From the NCBI GenBank assembly GCA_947302205.1, contig CAMYVD010000003.1, positions 38,458 through 102,457 of the forward strand: a DNA stretch of 64,000 nucleotides, written 5' to 3'. The position numbers were made by a program, and so were the translations under genes. This document shows, piece after piece, positions 30,566 through 39,777 of the stretch (the stretch's first letter is position 1; each line of letters starts with the position of its first letter). Under the pieces are notes generated by a model. It had not been told where the DNA came from. It ran no database searches and saw only the letters and a list, made by a program, of their open reading frames with translations. Origin of the DNA: an uncultured Bacteroidales bacterium (GTDB lineage: Bacteria; Bacteroidota; Bacteroidia; Bacteroidales; F082).

Positions 30566-31929
30566 TCTGGTGAACGAAATACTTTGCGCTGGCTAAGCAT
30601 CAACAGGAAGGCTAATATAGCACCCATCACATCGGAGATCGTCATGGAAGCCCACACTCCCGTGAGGCCGTTACCTCCCATATTGATGAAAATGGTCGGC
30701 ACGAGGTAAATCATCGGGGCGAGGAAAAGCACCTGACGTGAAAGGCTGGTAACGATGGCAATCCATGGTTTGTCTATCGACTGGAAGAAGGTGGAATTCG
30801 TAATCGTGAAACCCACCAAAGCGAACATCACCAAGATGAAACGCATGGCCGGAATGGCAATCTGGATCAGTTCCTCCTCCTTGGTAAAGGCACGAAGCAG
30901 GACATGGGGTATCGTCAAGGCGAGTATGGAAGTCAGTATGCCTATGACGACATTCACCTGCATCGTCAGGATGTAGACCGACTTCAGGCGATGAGGATGT
31001 CCCGCGCCGTAGTTGTAACCCGCAATCGGCTGCATGCCTTGGCATACACCGAGCATCAGCAGCACGGCAAAGCTGGCGAAGGTGTTGATGATACCGTAGG
31101 CACCCACCGCCATGTCGCCTCCAAAGCGAATCAACTGACGGTTGAGCAATGCCACCACCCCCGATGCGGCCACATTCATCAGGAATGGGCTCATACCGAT
31201 AAGCAGGATGTTGCGGAAGATATAGCCCTTGGGCCTCCAGGCATGACGACGGAAACGGATGAATGACTTCGGCTGGACGAAATGCAGAATCGCCACAATA
31301 CCCGAAACGGTCATGGAGATGGTCGTAGCCCAAGCGGCACCGGCAATGCCCCAATCCAAAGCATAGATAAGCACGGCGTCCAAGATAATGTTGAGCACGG
31401 CGCCGCCCACCAGAATCCACATCGACTTGGTGGGGTAACCTGTGGCACGGATCAAGCCCGTAAGGTTAAAGGTCACTGTGGTCATGAACATACCTGGAAG
31501 CACGATGTCCATGTATTCACGTGCATAAGCGATGGTATCCGCCGAGGCACCAAACATCGTCAGGATCCTATCCATGAAAACGTAACTGCCTGTGACAAAG
31601 ATAAAGCCTAAAAGAAATGTCAGGATCATGCTGTTGCCTAAGATCTTCTCCGCCCAGTTAACGTCTTTCTTACCCAGCACGATGGACATGCGCGCCGACG
31701 AACCAGCACCCACCAACGATCCAAAAGCATGAATGATGTTCATGATCGGCATGGTGATGGCCAGTCCGGCGATAGCCAAGGCGCCCACACACTGCCCCAA
31801 GAACACCCGGTCGCAAATGTTGTATACCGAAGCGATGACCTGACTCACCACCGCAGGCATGGCATACATCCAAAGCAGCGATTTTATATCTTTGGTTTCC
31901 AGTTCTTTAGTCCTATCCTGTTGCTCCAT
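30562..31929 (-). CDS. MATE family efflux transporter
   Basis: 12-TM; 'LLWMYAMPAVVSQVIASVYNICDRVFLGQCVG'; 'QGMQPIAGYNYGAG'. Confidence 0.92.
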   Translation of the reverse strand: MEQQDRTKELETKDIKSLLWMYAMPAVVSQVIASVYNICDRVFLGQCVGALAIAGLAITMPIMNIIHAFGSLVGAGSSARMSIVLGKKDVNWAEKILGNSMILTFLLGFIFVTGSYVFMDRILTMFGASADTIAYAREYMDIVLPGMFMTTVTFNLTGLIRATGYPTKSMWILVGGAVLNIILDAVLIYALDWGIAGAAWATTISMTVSGIVAILHFVQPKSFIRFRRHAWRPKGYIFRNILLIGMSPFLMNVAASGVVALLNRQLIRFGGDMAVGAYGIINTFASFAVLLMLGVCQGMQPIAGYNYGAGHPHRLKSVYILTMQVNVVIGILTSILALTIPHVLLRAFTKEEELIQIAIPAMRFILVMFALVGFTITNSTFFQSIDKPWIAIVTSLSRQVLFLAPMIYLVPTIFINMGGNGLTGVWASMTISDVMGAILAFLLMLSQRKVFRSPE

Positions 31930-32011
31930 TCTCTTCTTCAAATTTTTGAAATGGCAAAATTAGGAAAAAAAACGCTAATTTTGCCATTTATTTAATGATC
32001 CGTTTCGTCTG

Positions 32012-32623
32012 ATGAAAAAGCACCTGAACTTGTTGATTCTCTTGGTTTTGTCATGCATCACCCTGCATGGCGAGCCCTGCTTGGATACGGACACCACCTT
32101 GCTTCAGACGAAGATGACGGAACTTTCCAACACGATCAAAAGCCTGGGAACCTTCAACGAAAGCCCTGACCGGGTCGGTTCATGGGCCATGCCTACCTTG
32201 GTGGCCCTACGTTACGGACTGGTCGTGAACGACACCATCGATGAACGATACGATGAAGAGGCCGCTGCCAAAGCTGCAACCTCCTATCTCCGTGATCTTT
32301 ACTCTGAATTCGGCAACTGGGACCTGTGCTGTTGCGCCTATTTATACAGCCCCGCCTACGTCAGAAGCTTCCAGGCTCGGCATTGCGACTCCATCCCGAA
32401 GCCACAACCCGTGGTCAAAAAAGAAAAAGCCAAAGTGCCGCAAAACGTCAAACTTCCCAAGCCAAAACAGGACTCCCGATACATCACCTATATTGTCAAA
32501 TCTGGCGATACGCTTGGTAAGATAGCCAAGAAGCACCACGTCACTGTGGCTGACCTCAAGAAGTGGAATAACCTAAAAAGCGACTTCATCCGCGAAAACC
32601 AAAAACTGAAAATCAAGCAATGA
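32012..32623 (+). CDS. LysM protein with a degenerate lytic-transglycosylase-like region
   Basis: C-terminal 'YIVKSGDTLGKIAKKHHVTVADLKKWNNLKSDFIRENQKLKI'; 'WAMPTLVALRYGLVVNDTIDERYDEEAAAKAATSYLRDLYSEFGNWDLCCCAYLYSPAYV' parallels MltD/SLT. Confidence 0.8.
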   Translation: MKKHLNLLILLVLSCITLHGEPCLDTDTTLLQTKMTELSNTIKSLGTFNESPDRVGSWAMPTLVALRYGLVVNDTIDERYDEEAAAKAATSYLRDLYSEFGNWDLCCCAYLYSPAYVRSFQARHCDSIPKPQPVVKKEKAKVPQNVKLPKPKQDSRYITYIVKSGDTLGKIAKKHHVTVADLKKWNNLKSDFIRENQKLKIKQ

Positions 32624-34137
32624 AAACATCGCATACACTGCTGTTTATTCTGTCCGTTTTTGTCCTCTTGGGCCTCGGATGGTACGTTTTTCCTGCCGAA
32701 GGGGTTGAAACCGGGTCGCTTACGTTACGATTCCCTTCCTACGAGGAGGACAAGATGGGTGAAACTGATGCTATTGATGTAGATTCCGTACTGAGCAACG
32801 TTAGCAAAAGCTTTGAGATGACGGTGTCGGAGACCTTGCTCGACAGTCTTGAGTTTTTCCGCGACTACCTAACCATTAACCCGAACCGCATCTATCTGCC
32901 CAACAACGACTACTCATATTTCGACAGCCTATTTTATCTTTTAGAAAACGCACAACGCGACCAAAAGATTTACCGTGTAATCCATTACGGTGACTCCCAA
33001 ATCGAGATGGACCGCATCACCTCGGTGCTTCGTCAAAGACTACAGGAAGTCTTCGGTGGCTCAGGCCCCGGCATGATTTCCGCCATCAAGCGAATCTCGT
33101 CCATCTCCCTGACGCAAAGCTACTCGGGGAACCTCGTACGGTATGCCTTGGTAGGTGACTCTACTTCGTATAAAGCTTCGCACAACCGTTATGGCATCAT
33201 GACCCAGTTCTGCCAGACCAACGGATTATCAACCGTGAGTTTCAGCACCACTAAACATTCGCAGGCCTTTGAAAAAGTCAAGGAGATATCGCATGTAGCC
33301 ATGCTTATCGGCAACAACAGCAATGGCTTCAAGGCTACGCTGAAAGCCGACAACGTACAATGTGACACCAAAGAGTATGAGGCCAACCAAGGCATCACGC
33401 TGATCACTTGGGAGCTTCCTGGCAACATCAGCAAAGGCACCATCACCATGCAAGGCAGTGCGGAAATCTATGGTATCATGCTCGACGGAGATTACGGTGT
33501 AGCTGTCGATAATAACGCTTTGAGAGGCTGCTCTGGTACCATCTTCACGAGGATCAACAAGCCTTTGATGATGAATTCCATCAAGACGCTGGATGCGAGC
33601 ATGATCCTCTTGCAGTTCGGTGGCAACCGAATGCCCAGTATCTATGGTACCAAGAACATCGCCAGCTACATGGAAGAGCTCGACAAGCAGATCAAATACC
33701 TTAAGGAAGTGGCTCCTCAAGCCACCTTCCTGTTCATTGGTCCCGCCGACATGGGCAAGAGCGTCAACGGCAAGATCGGCACCTGGCCGGGACTTCCCGA
33801 ACTCAACGACTCGCTCAAATCCATGACGCTGCGCAATGAGGTGGCTTATTGGGATATGTTCCGCGTGATGGGTGGCGTGGGTTCGATGGCACAATATGTG
33901 AAACACCGTCCGCCTTTGGCTGGTCCGGACCACATCCATTTCACCTTGCTCGGTGCCCAAGAAATCGGCAACGACCTGGCCAAGTCGCTCATCATCTACC
34001 ACGACTTTTACGAGCTGCGCAAGCGTCTTCCAGAAGAAGAGGTCGTTGAGTTCATGAGCAAGGATCGCGAAACCATCGAGAAAGAGAAGGAAGCCCGTAA
34101 ATACAAGTTCAAACCCACGAAATTCTATTACGAATGA
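32620..34137 (+). CDS. SGNH/GDSL-hydrolase-like protein, probable O-acetylation partner
   Basis: 'RVIHYGDSQIEMDRITSVLRQRLQEVFGGSGPGM'; C-terminal 'GPDHIHFTLLGAQEIGN'. Confidence 0.8.
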   Translation: MKTSHTLLFILSVFVLLGLGWYVFPAEGVETGSLTLRFPSYEEDKMGETDAIDVDSVLSNVSKSFEMTVSETLLDSLEFFRDYLTINPNRIYLPNNDYSYFDSLFYLLENAQRDQKIYRVIHYGDSQIEMDRITSVLRQRLQEVFGGSGPGMISAIKRISSISLTQSYSGNLVRYALVGDSTSYKASHNRYGIMTQFCQTNGLSTVSFSTTKHSQAFEKVKEISHVAMLIGNNSNGFKATLKADNVQCDTKEYEANQGITLITWELPGNISKGTITMQGSAEIYGIMLDGDYGVAVDNNALRGCSGTIFTRINKPLMMNSIKTLDASMILLQFGGNRMPSIYGTKNIASYMEELDKQIKYLKEVAPQATFLFIGPADMGKSVNGKIGTWPGLPELNDSLKSMTLRNEVAYWDMFRVMGGVGSMAQYVKHRPPLAGPDHIHFTLLGAQEIGNDLAKSLIIYHDFYELRKRLPEEEVVEFMSKDRETIEKEKEARKYKFKPTKFYYE

Positions 34138-35378
34138 GACGACTCTTCCTCATATTGCTGCTGTTGTGTGGTGCGTTGACCTATGCGCAAGGTCCGGTGA
34201 AACGTCCCATTCCAGAGGAATGCTCGTTCGCCAACCTTGAGTTGAACCGCCTCATCTATCCTGGTGATAGTCTGGCCATGGAGCTATTCTTCGACAAGCT
34301 CGACACCTTGCTTTTCACTGGCCGAGGCAACGTCAGCATCATGCACATTGGCGGCTCGCACGTGCAAGCCGGTGTGTTCTCGCAAACCATGCGCAACAAC
34401 CTTCTCAACCTCTTCCCGGGCCTCACCGCTGGCCGTGGACTCATCTTCCCATTCATGAAGACCAACACGCCCAGCAGCTTCAGTGTGTTCAGAACCGGCG
34501 AGTGGGAATACTGCCGCAATGCCGTTGCCTTCGACACACGCTTGGGACTGGCCGGCGCCTCCGTGACTACCTCCGACACCACTGCCAGCTTCAGCATCGT
34601 TACCCGAGAAAAAAAACCAACTGAACTCTCGCCCACTTTCGATTTCAACTACGTGAAGATCCTCGGTTATGGCGACAACGACAGCATTGTCCCCGTGGTT
34701 CATTTCAACCAAGACACCATCTACGGCACCTTCAATGAGGAAGAAGGCTCTTTCACCTTCCTCCTCCCCGACTACACCGATTCGCTATACGTCGATTTCG
34801 ACCAGGTACCTGGAACTTTTACCGTCACAGGCATTTATCTTGACAACGGCATGCCCGGCATCACCTATCACGGCATCGGCGTCAACGGTGCCAAGGTTTG
34901 CTCCTATCTCAGCTGTGAGGATTTGGAACGCGACCTGAAACTGGTCCATCCCGACCTCGTCATCTTCGGCATCGGCATCAACGATGCCGCCGCCGACACC
35001 TTCACCAAGGAGCAGTTCATGAGCGACTACGATACCTTGATTGAAATCATCCATCGCGTCAGCCCCGACTGCGCCTTGCTTTTGGTGACCAACAACGACA
35101 GCTACAAGAAAGTCAGCAGAAAAAAATACGAAGTCAACCCCAACGGTTTGGTGACCGAGCAGGCTTTTTTGGAACTCGGCCAACAGCATAACGCCGCCGT
35201 GTGGGACTTCTTCGACATCATGGGCGGACTCAAATCCATGGCGAAATGGGAGAAGGAAGGCTATGCGCAGAAAGACAAGATCCACTTCACCAATACTGGC
35301 TACAGCCTCATTGGCGATCTGCTTTACAACGCTTTGATGGACCGTTATATCGAACATCTTAACAATAAAGCAAGATGA
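34134..35378 (+). CDS. SGNH/GDSL-hydrolase-like protein
   Basis: 'VSIMHIGGSHVQAGVFS', 'LVIFGIGINDAA', 'DKIHFTNTGYSLIGD'. Confidence 0.8.
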   Translation: MRRLFLILLLLCGALTYAQGPVKRPIPEECSFANLELNRLIYPGDSLAMELFFDKLDTLLFTGRGNVSIMHIGGSHVQAGVFSQTMRNNLLNLFPGLTAGRGLIFPFMKTNTPSSFSVFRTGEWEYCRNAVAFDTRLGLAGASVTTSDTTASFSIVTREKKPTELSPTFDFNYVKILGYGDNDSIVPVVHFNQDTIYGTFNEEEGSFTFLLPDYTDSLYVDFDQVPGTFTVTGIYLDNGMPGITYHGIGVNGAKVCSYLSCEDLERDLKLVHPDLVIFGIGINDAAADTFTKEQFMSDYDTLIEIIHRVSPDCALLLVTNNDSYKKVSRKKYEVNPNGLVTEQAFLELGQQHNAAVWDFFDIMGGLKSMAKWEKEGYAQKDKIHFTNTGYSLIGDLLYNALMDRYIEHLNNKAR

Positions 35379-37252
35379 TGAGTTTCACCGACATAGCACT
35401 CGATTTCGTTCAGAAATTGTTCTCGTTCGACAAGGCTCATCCCCTGTTGTTCACCCAGTTCTATTTCTGGGCTTTCTTCGCTATCGTCTTCGCCGTGTTC
35501 AGCCTGATCAAGAACAAATGCCTGCTCCGAAATGCTTTCCTGTTCTTCGTCAGCCTATTCTTCTATTATAAGACCAGCGGCCTCTTCACGCTGATTCTGA
35601 TCTTCATCACGCTCTACAATTTCTTTGGTGCCAAGTGGCTTCATTCGAGGAAGCGGGATTCGAGTCGCAACATCGTGTTAGCCATCAGTATCATCGTTAA
35701 CCTATCCATCCTTTTTTACTTTAAATACGCCTATTTCATCACTGATGTGGTCAACAACCTGTTTGGCGCCCACTTCGAGGTGTTCGATGTGTTTTCGTGG
35801 ATTGGCAACCAGGTGACGGGCACCAACCGTTTCAGCGTCGACACCATCCTGCTGCCAGTAGGCATCTCGTTCTATACCTTCCAGGCTATCAGCTATATCA
35901 TGGATGTGTATCGCAAGCGCATCGAGCCTGTAAGTAACATCCTCGACTTCGGCTTTTACGTGAGCTTCTTCCCGCAATTGGTGGCAGGTCCTATTGTAAG
36001 GGCCAACGAGTTTATCCCGCAGTTGCATAAGAAGTATTTCTTAAGTCGTCGCCAGTTCGGTATCGCCGTGTTCTGGATCATGAACGGCTTGATCAAGAAG
36101 ATCGTTTTGAGCGACTATATTGCAGTGAATTTCATCGACCGAGTATTCGAAAACCCGCTGTTATACTCAGGGTTCGAGAATCTTTGCGCTCTGTTCGGGT
36201 ATTCGCTGCAGGTGTATGCCGACTTCTCAGGTTACACCGATATCGCCATTGGCGTAGCCATGCTGATGGGCTTTTACCTGCCGAAAAACTTCAATTCACC
36301 ATATAAGGCCAAGCACCCTGGCGAGTTCTGGAAACGTTGGCACATGTCGCTTTCACGTTGGCTACAGGACTATCTTTATATTCCTTTGGGCGGCAACCGA
36401 AATGCCACTTTTGGCTCGTTCTGCATCATCACCATGATCGCTGCCATCGCTGTGTTTTTGAGCGGCAGTTGGTGGGTTGGGCTTGGCGTTGGAGTGCTTG
36501 CACTCATCATCGCCTTGGTAGCCATCTTCAAGCCTGAAAAGCGAAAGAAGATCACCACCAACATCAACTCGATGGACACCATGCTGCTCGGTGGCTTATG
36601 GCACGGCGCCTCATGGAACTTTATGATCTGGGGCGGCTTGAACGGCATCGGCATGGTGTTTTACAAGTTCTGGAAAGACTGGAGCAACGCCACCCGCACC
36701 TTGTTTATCCTAACGGTGACCATCGCCTTGAGGCTGCTGAGCCTTTATGTACCTTACCCCGTGTTCAGCATGTTCTTTGTGTGGTGTTTCATTATCCTCA
36801 TCGGAAACGTCATAAGACTTGCTTACACATTGATTTTCAATAAAAAAGCTCAAACCGACGCCTTCCAGTGGTTGGCTGATGCTTGGGCTATCTTCCAGAC
36901 CTTCACCTTCATCACCTTCACCCGATTGTTCTTCCGTAGCGGCTCCAACCTCGATCCTGCTGAAGCCAACGAAACCGCTTGGAATACCGCAAAAAACATG
37001 GTCAATCAGATTGGTAGCCATTGGGATCTCGACAAGATTCCCGCCATGGCGCATCAATACCGCAACGTGTTCCTGATGATTATCTTAGGCATGATTATCC
37101 ATTGGCTGCCTGAGAACTTCAAGCGTCGTTACCGCATCTGGTTTGCCAACATGCCTTTGCCATTGATGGTAGTGGTATGTGTCTTGGTTGTCTTTGTGAT
37201 TTATCAGTTTATCACCGCTGACCTACAGTCGTTTATCTACTTCCAGTTCTAA
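35375..37252 (+). CDS. MBOAT family O-acyltransferase (AlgI-like)
   Basis: 'LLPVGISFYTFQAISYIMDVYRKRIEP', 'YADFSGYTDIAIGVAMLMGF', 'FWKRWHMSLSRWLQDYLYIPLGGNR', 'LLGGLWHGASWNFMIWGGLNG'. Confidence 0.95.
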   Translation: MMSFTDIALDFVQKLFSFDKAHPLLFTQFYFWAFFAIVFAVFSLIKNKCLLRNAFLFFVSLFFYYKTSGLFTLILIFITLYNFFGAKWLHSRKRDSSRNIVLAISIIVNLSILFYFKYAYFITDVVNNLFGAHFEVFDVFSWIGNQVTGTNRFSVDTILLPVGISFYTFQAISYIMDVYRKRIEPVSNILDFGFYVSFFPQLVAGPIVRANEFIPQLHKKYFLSRRQFGIAVFWIMNGLIKKIVLSDYIAVNFIDRVFENPLLYSGFENLCALFGYSLQVYADFSGYTDIAIGVAMLMGFYLPKNFNSPYKAKHPGEFWKRWHMSLSRWLQDYLYIPLGGNRNATFGSFCIITMIAAIAVFLSGSWWVGLGVGVLALIIALVAIFKPEKRKKITTNINSMDTMLLGGLWHGASWNFMIWGGLNGIGMVFYKFWKDWSNATRTLFILTVTIALRLLSLYVPYPVFSMFFVWCFIILIGNVIRLAYTLIFNKKAQTDAFQWLADAWAIFQTFTFITFTRLFFRSGSNLDPAEANETAWNTAKNMVNQIGSHWDLDKIPAMAHQYRNVFLMIILGMIIHWLPENFKRRYRIWFANMPLPLMVVVCVLVVFVIYQFITADLQSFIYFQF

Positions 37253-38443
37253 TCAGTAACCCATCTCCCTGTCCAGTTGTGGAATGCTGATTTTCAGATA
37301 GTCGCGCATGATCTGGAGTTCCTGTTCGTAGTTGCAGGTGTCATAATAAAAAGCGCTGTTGACCGGCCATTGCTCAAAATTACGACCGACTTCATTTCTG
37401 ATGATCTTGTCGTTCTCTTTAATCATCGCTTCAACATGCCGTTTGCTGAACAAACCGTTTTCACGCAACTCGCGGTAACGTTGCCTTAACCGAGCATCGT
37501 AATTGAGATATGGGTTGTTCCGCAACCTGTTGAGCAACAGATTCCTATCGAAGTTTGGCAAGTGCTCCCTCATATTGTATTCCCCATCACAATCCCGTCC
37601 AAAAGCGGCATCACAATCCCAAATGGCGATACTGAAGGGGGTGCGACTGTCGCGTTTATAGAGATAGAAGTTTTTCATCACGCCGTCACCGTTATTGGTG
37701 AACATGAGCAGCAGATGCCAATCGACCACGTTCTCAAGGTCGAAGTAATTGCCGATATCTTGGGCGAAAAGGCTGTCGTCCGCATGAACCAAGAACTGCA
37801 TGACCGCTTCAAGATCGCCGTTTCTGTCGTCATCCACAAGGTCGGGAAAGGTTTGTTGAAAGTAGTTCCCCGGCTCCTGAATGTTTTCACGTCTGTTGTC
37901 TCCCCAAAAAACGGGCGGATCCTTGAAAATCACCGCAAGGCTGTCTTTCTTGTCCAGGCCAAGCGAGCCGGCGTTGAGCTTTTGCATGAGCACAAAAAGG
38001 CCGTAGTACTCCCCATTCATGGTGACGTTGGCATAGGCACATCGGGATGCCAGGTTCTTATCCGGATTCATCTCCCTGAAAAGATCAAAACACAGCTTGT
38101 GGCGCATCATGGTCTTGTCAATGTAATTGGCATTCAACACCCATGCCCGTTGTCTGGGAAGATCTGACAAAGACAGCTCGTGATCCAGTTTCAGTGAGAA
38201 GGAGTGCTTGGGGAAAGCGCTGGAACTGCCGCCACGGCATTTGATCTTCCCGTTTTCCATCCTTTGCGTCTCGCCATCCGTTACCGTGACGAAACAATGG
38301 GTTTTATGATCCCAGGGAATGTCCTCGGCCTCAATGTCAATGGTAGGAAGGGGGTGAACCTTAGGCTGGCCACACGAAGCCATGAAGCATGCCATAACGG
38401 CTAGCACCTGCAGAAACCATATGGAGCGTAAGGCTTTCATCAA
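37253..38443 (-). CDS. CotH kinase family lipoprotein
   Basis: 'CRGGSSSAFPKHSFSLKL', 'YGLFVLMQKLN', 'PFSIAIWDCDAAFGRD'. Confidence 0.85.
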   Translation of the reverse strand: MMKALRSIWFLQVLAVMACFMASCGQPKVHPLPTIDIEAEDIPWDHKTHCFVTVTDGETQRMENGKIKCRGGSSSAFPKHSFSLKLDHELSLSDLPRQRAWVLNANYIDKTMMRHKLCFDLFREMNPDKNLASRCAYANVTMNGEYYGLFVLMQKLNAGSLGLDKKDSLAVIFKDPPVFWGDNRRENIQEPGNYFQQTFPDLVDDDRNGDLEAVMQFLVHADDSLFAQDIGNYFDLENVVDWHLLLMFTNNGDGVMKNFYLYKRDSRTPFSIAIWDCDAAFGRDCDGEYNMREHLPNFDRNLLLNRLRNNPYLNYDARLRQRYRELRENGLFSKRHVEAMIKENDKIIRNEVGRNFEQWPVNSAFYYDTCNYEQELQIMRDYLKISIPQLDREMGY

Positions 38444-38455
38444 AAAACAATTACT

Positions 38456-39097
38456 TCACTGAATCATCAGCTGTTCCCAACGGATTTTGGGAACGTATTG
38501 GGTGCCTTTTTCGTCGCGGTAATAAGCCAGCTTCTCCCCTTCGTCAACGGGTTGAAGCTCGATTTTTTCATTGCCTTTGCCGATAGCAAGGATGAGCAGC
38601 GGTTCGTATGGCAGGTTGAACGCCTCGGTGATTTTTGCCTTGTTGAAAGCGCCTATCATGATACCGTTGAGACCCATCTCGGTGGCTTTCAGCAGCATGC
38701 TTTGGGCTGCGATACCCAAATCGATGTCCACGAACTTGTTTTCAGGAATGGTGCTGCAAATGATGATGAAGGCGTTCGGCTCCGTGCCCTCGAACGGGAG
38801 ATGCAATTCTGGCAGCAAGCCTCCCAGTTTCATGTTTTGCACGATGGTGTCGGCACCTGTTTCTTTAGTAACGAGTTTAAAACGAAGCACTTGTTGGTTC
38901 TTAGCTGAGGCAATCTTTGTATTTACCGCCACGATACGTTCCAACATCTCACGCTTCACCACAAAATCCTTTTGGTAGCCACGATAGCTACGGTTTTTCT
39001 CAAATAAGGTATCGATAGAAGTGTGCTTCACAACGGTCTTCTTAGCGCCTTTGCCAAAGACCTCTTCATAGCGTTTTTCCAAATATCCGTCAGCCAT
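38456..39097 (-). CDS. Nitroreductase family protein
   Basis: 'FEKNRSYRGYQKDFVVKREMLERIVAVNTKIASAKNQQVLRFKLV'; 'LGIAAQSMLLKATEMGLNGIMIGAFN'. Confidence 0.85.
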   Translation of the reverse strand: MADGYLEKRYEEVFGKGAKKTVVKHTSIDTLFEKNRSYRGYQKDFVVKREMLERIVAVNTKIASAKNQQVLRFKLVTKETGADTIVQNMKLGGLLPELHLPFEGTEPNAFIIICSTIPENKFVDIDLGIAAQSMLLKATEMGLNGIMIGAFNKAKITEAFNLPYEPLLILAIGKGNEKIELQPVDEGEKLAYYRDEKGTQYVPKIRWEQLMIQ

Positions 39098-39104
39098 AAT
39101 GCTT

Positions 39105-39728
39105 TTATTTTATCGCTTTATAATAGAATTTTCGTCTGAGCCTTGAGTCAATGGGGAAACAATCGAAATCACCTTGGCGAAGGTCGCAATCGAATAGAGT
39201 CTCGATCTGTGAGATGAAAAGATGTTCATAACGAACAGGGCGACTTTGTTGGGCATCCATCATAAAGCCGATGATCTCGTTCACCTCGTCAGCCACCAAG
39301 TCATATTTCGTAAAAACATAGAGCCCAAACTCCTTGAAATCACCATAAAACCCATTGTTGACCTTCCAAAGTTTGCTTTCGAGGATGCGTTTCATGGGCA
39401 GAGCCAAAGCCCAGTAGTTATACTCGTTGGAGCCTACGGAATAGTTCAAATCCAAGCCGTAGGAATAGCCGCTTTCCTGAATCTTCAATAGGTCTTCGTC
39501 CACCTCTTTCACTGTCCTTCCTGCCATCTCGTTGATGAGTGAATTCGCCACGTTCTTGTCCTCCGTGATGGCTCTGGTCACTTCAATCCCGATGCCTTGT
39601 TCCTCATCCTGCAAGTCTGGCCTGTCGGCATTGACCAGATGTGCATACCGCTCGCCCAACAGGGCTTCCAGCGAGTACATCGCATAGCGTTCAAAGAAGC
39701 AGGTGTCGTATTTCGAGGTCATAACCAT
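39105..39728 (-). CDS. Hypothetical protein
   Basis: 207-aa ORF between the nitroreductase and GH106 genes; no recognised domain. Confidence 0.6.
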   Translation of the reverse strand: MVMTSKYDTCFFERYAMYSLEALLGERYAHLVNADRPDLQDEEQGIGIEVTRAITEDKNVANSLINEMAGRTVKEVDEDLLKIQESGYSYGLDLNYSVGSNEYNYWALALPMKRILESKLWKVNNGFYGDFKEFGLYVFTKYDLVADEVNEIIGFMMDAQQSRPVRYEHLFISQIETLFDCDLRQGDFDCFPIDSRLRRKFYYKAIK

Positions 39729-39739
39729 TACTCATAGAA

Positions 39740-39772
39740 TTTGGCAAAGGTACTACTTTTTCATTATATTTG
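39740..39772 (+). promoter_or_regulatory. Promoter TTTG-N21-TATATTTG ending 5 bp before the GH106 ATG
   Basis: TTTG 39740-39743, TATATTTG 39765-39772, ATG 39778. Confidence 0.6.
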
Positions 39773-39777
39773 CATCC

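Noticed and set aside
30671-31420. 249-aa minus-strand ORF
   Set aside because: Same strand but different frame within the MATE transporter, which has clear family motifs
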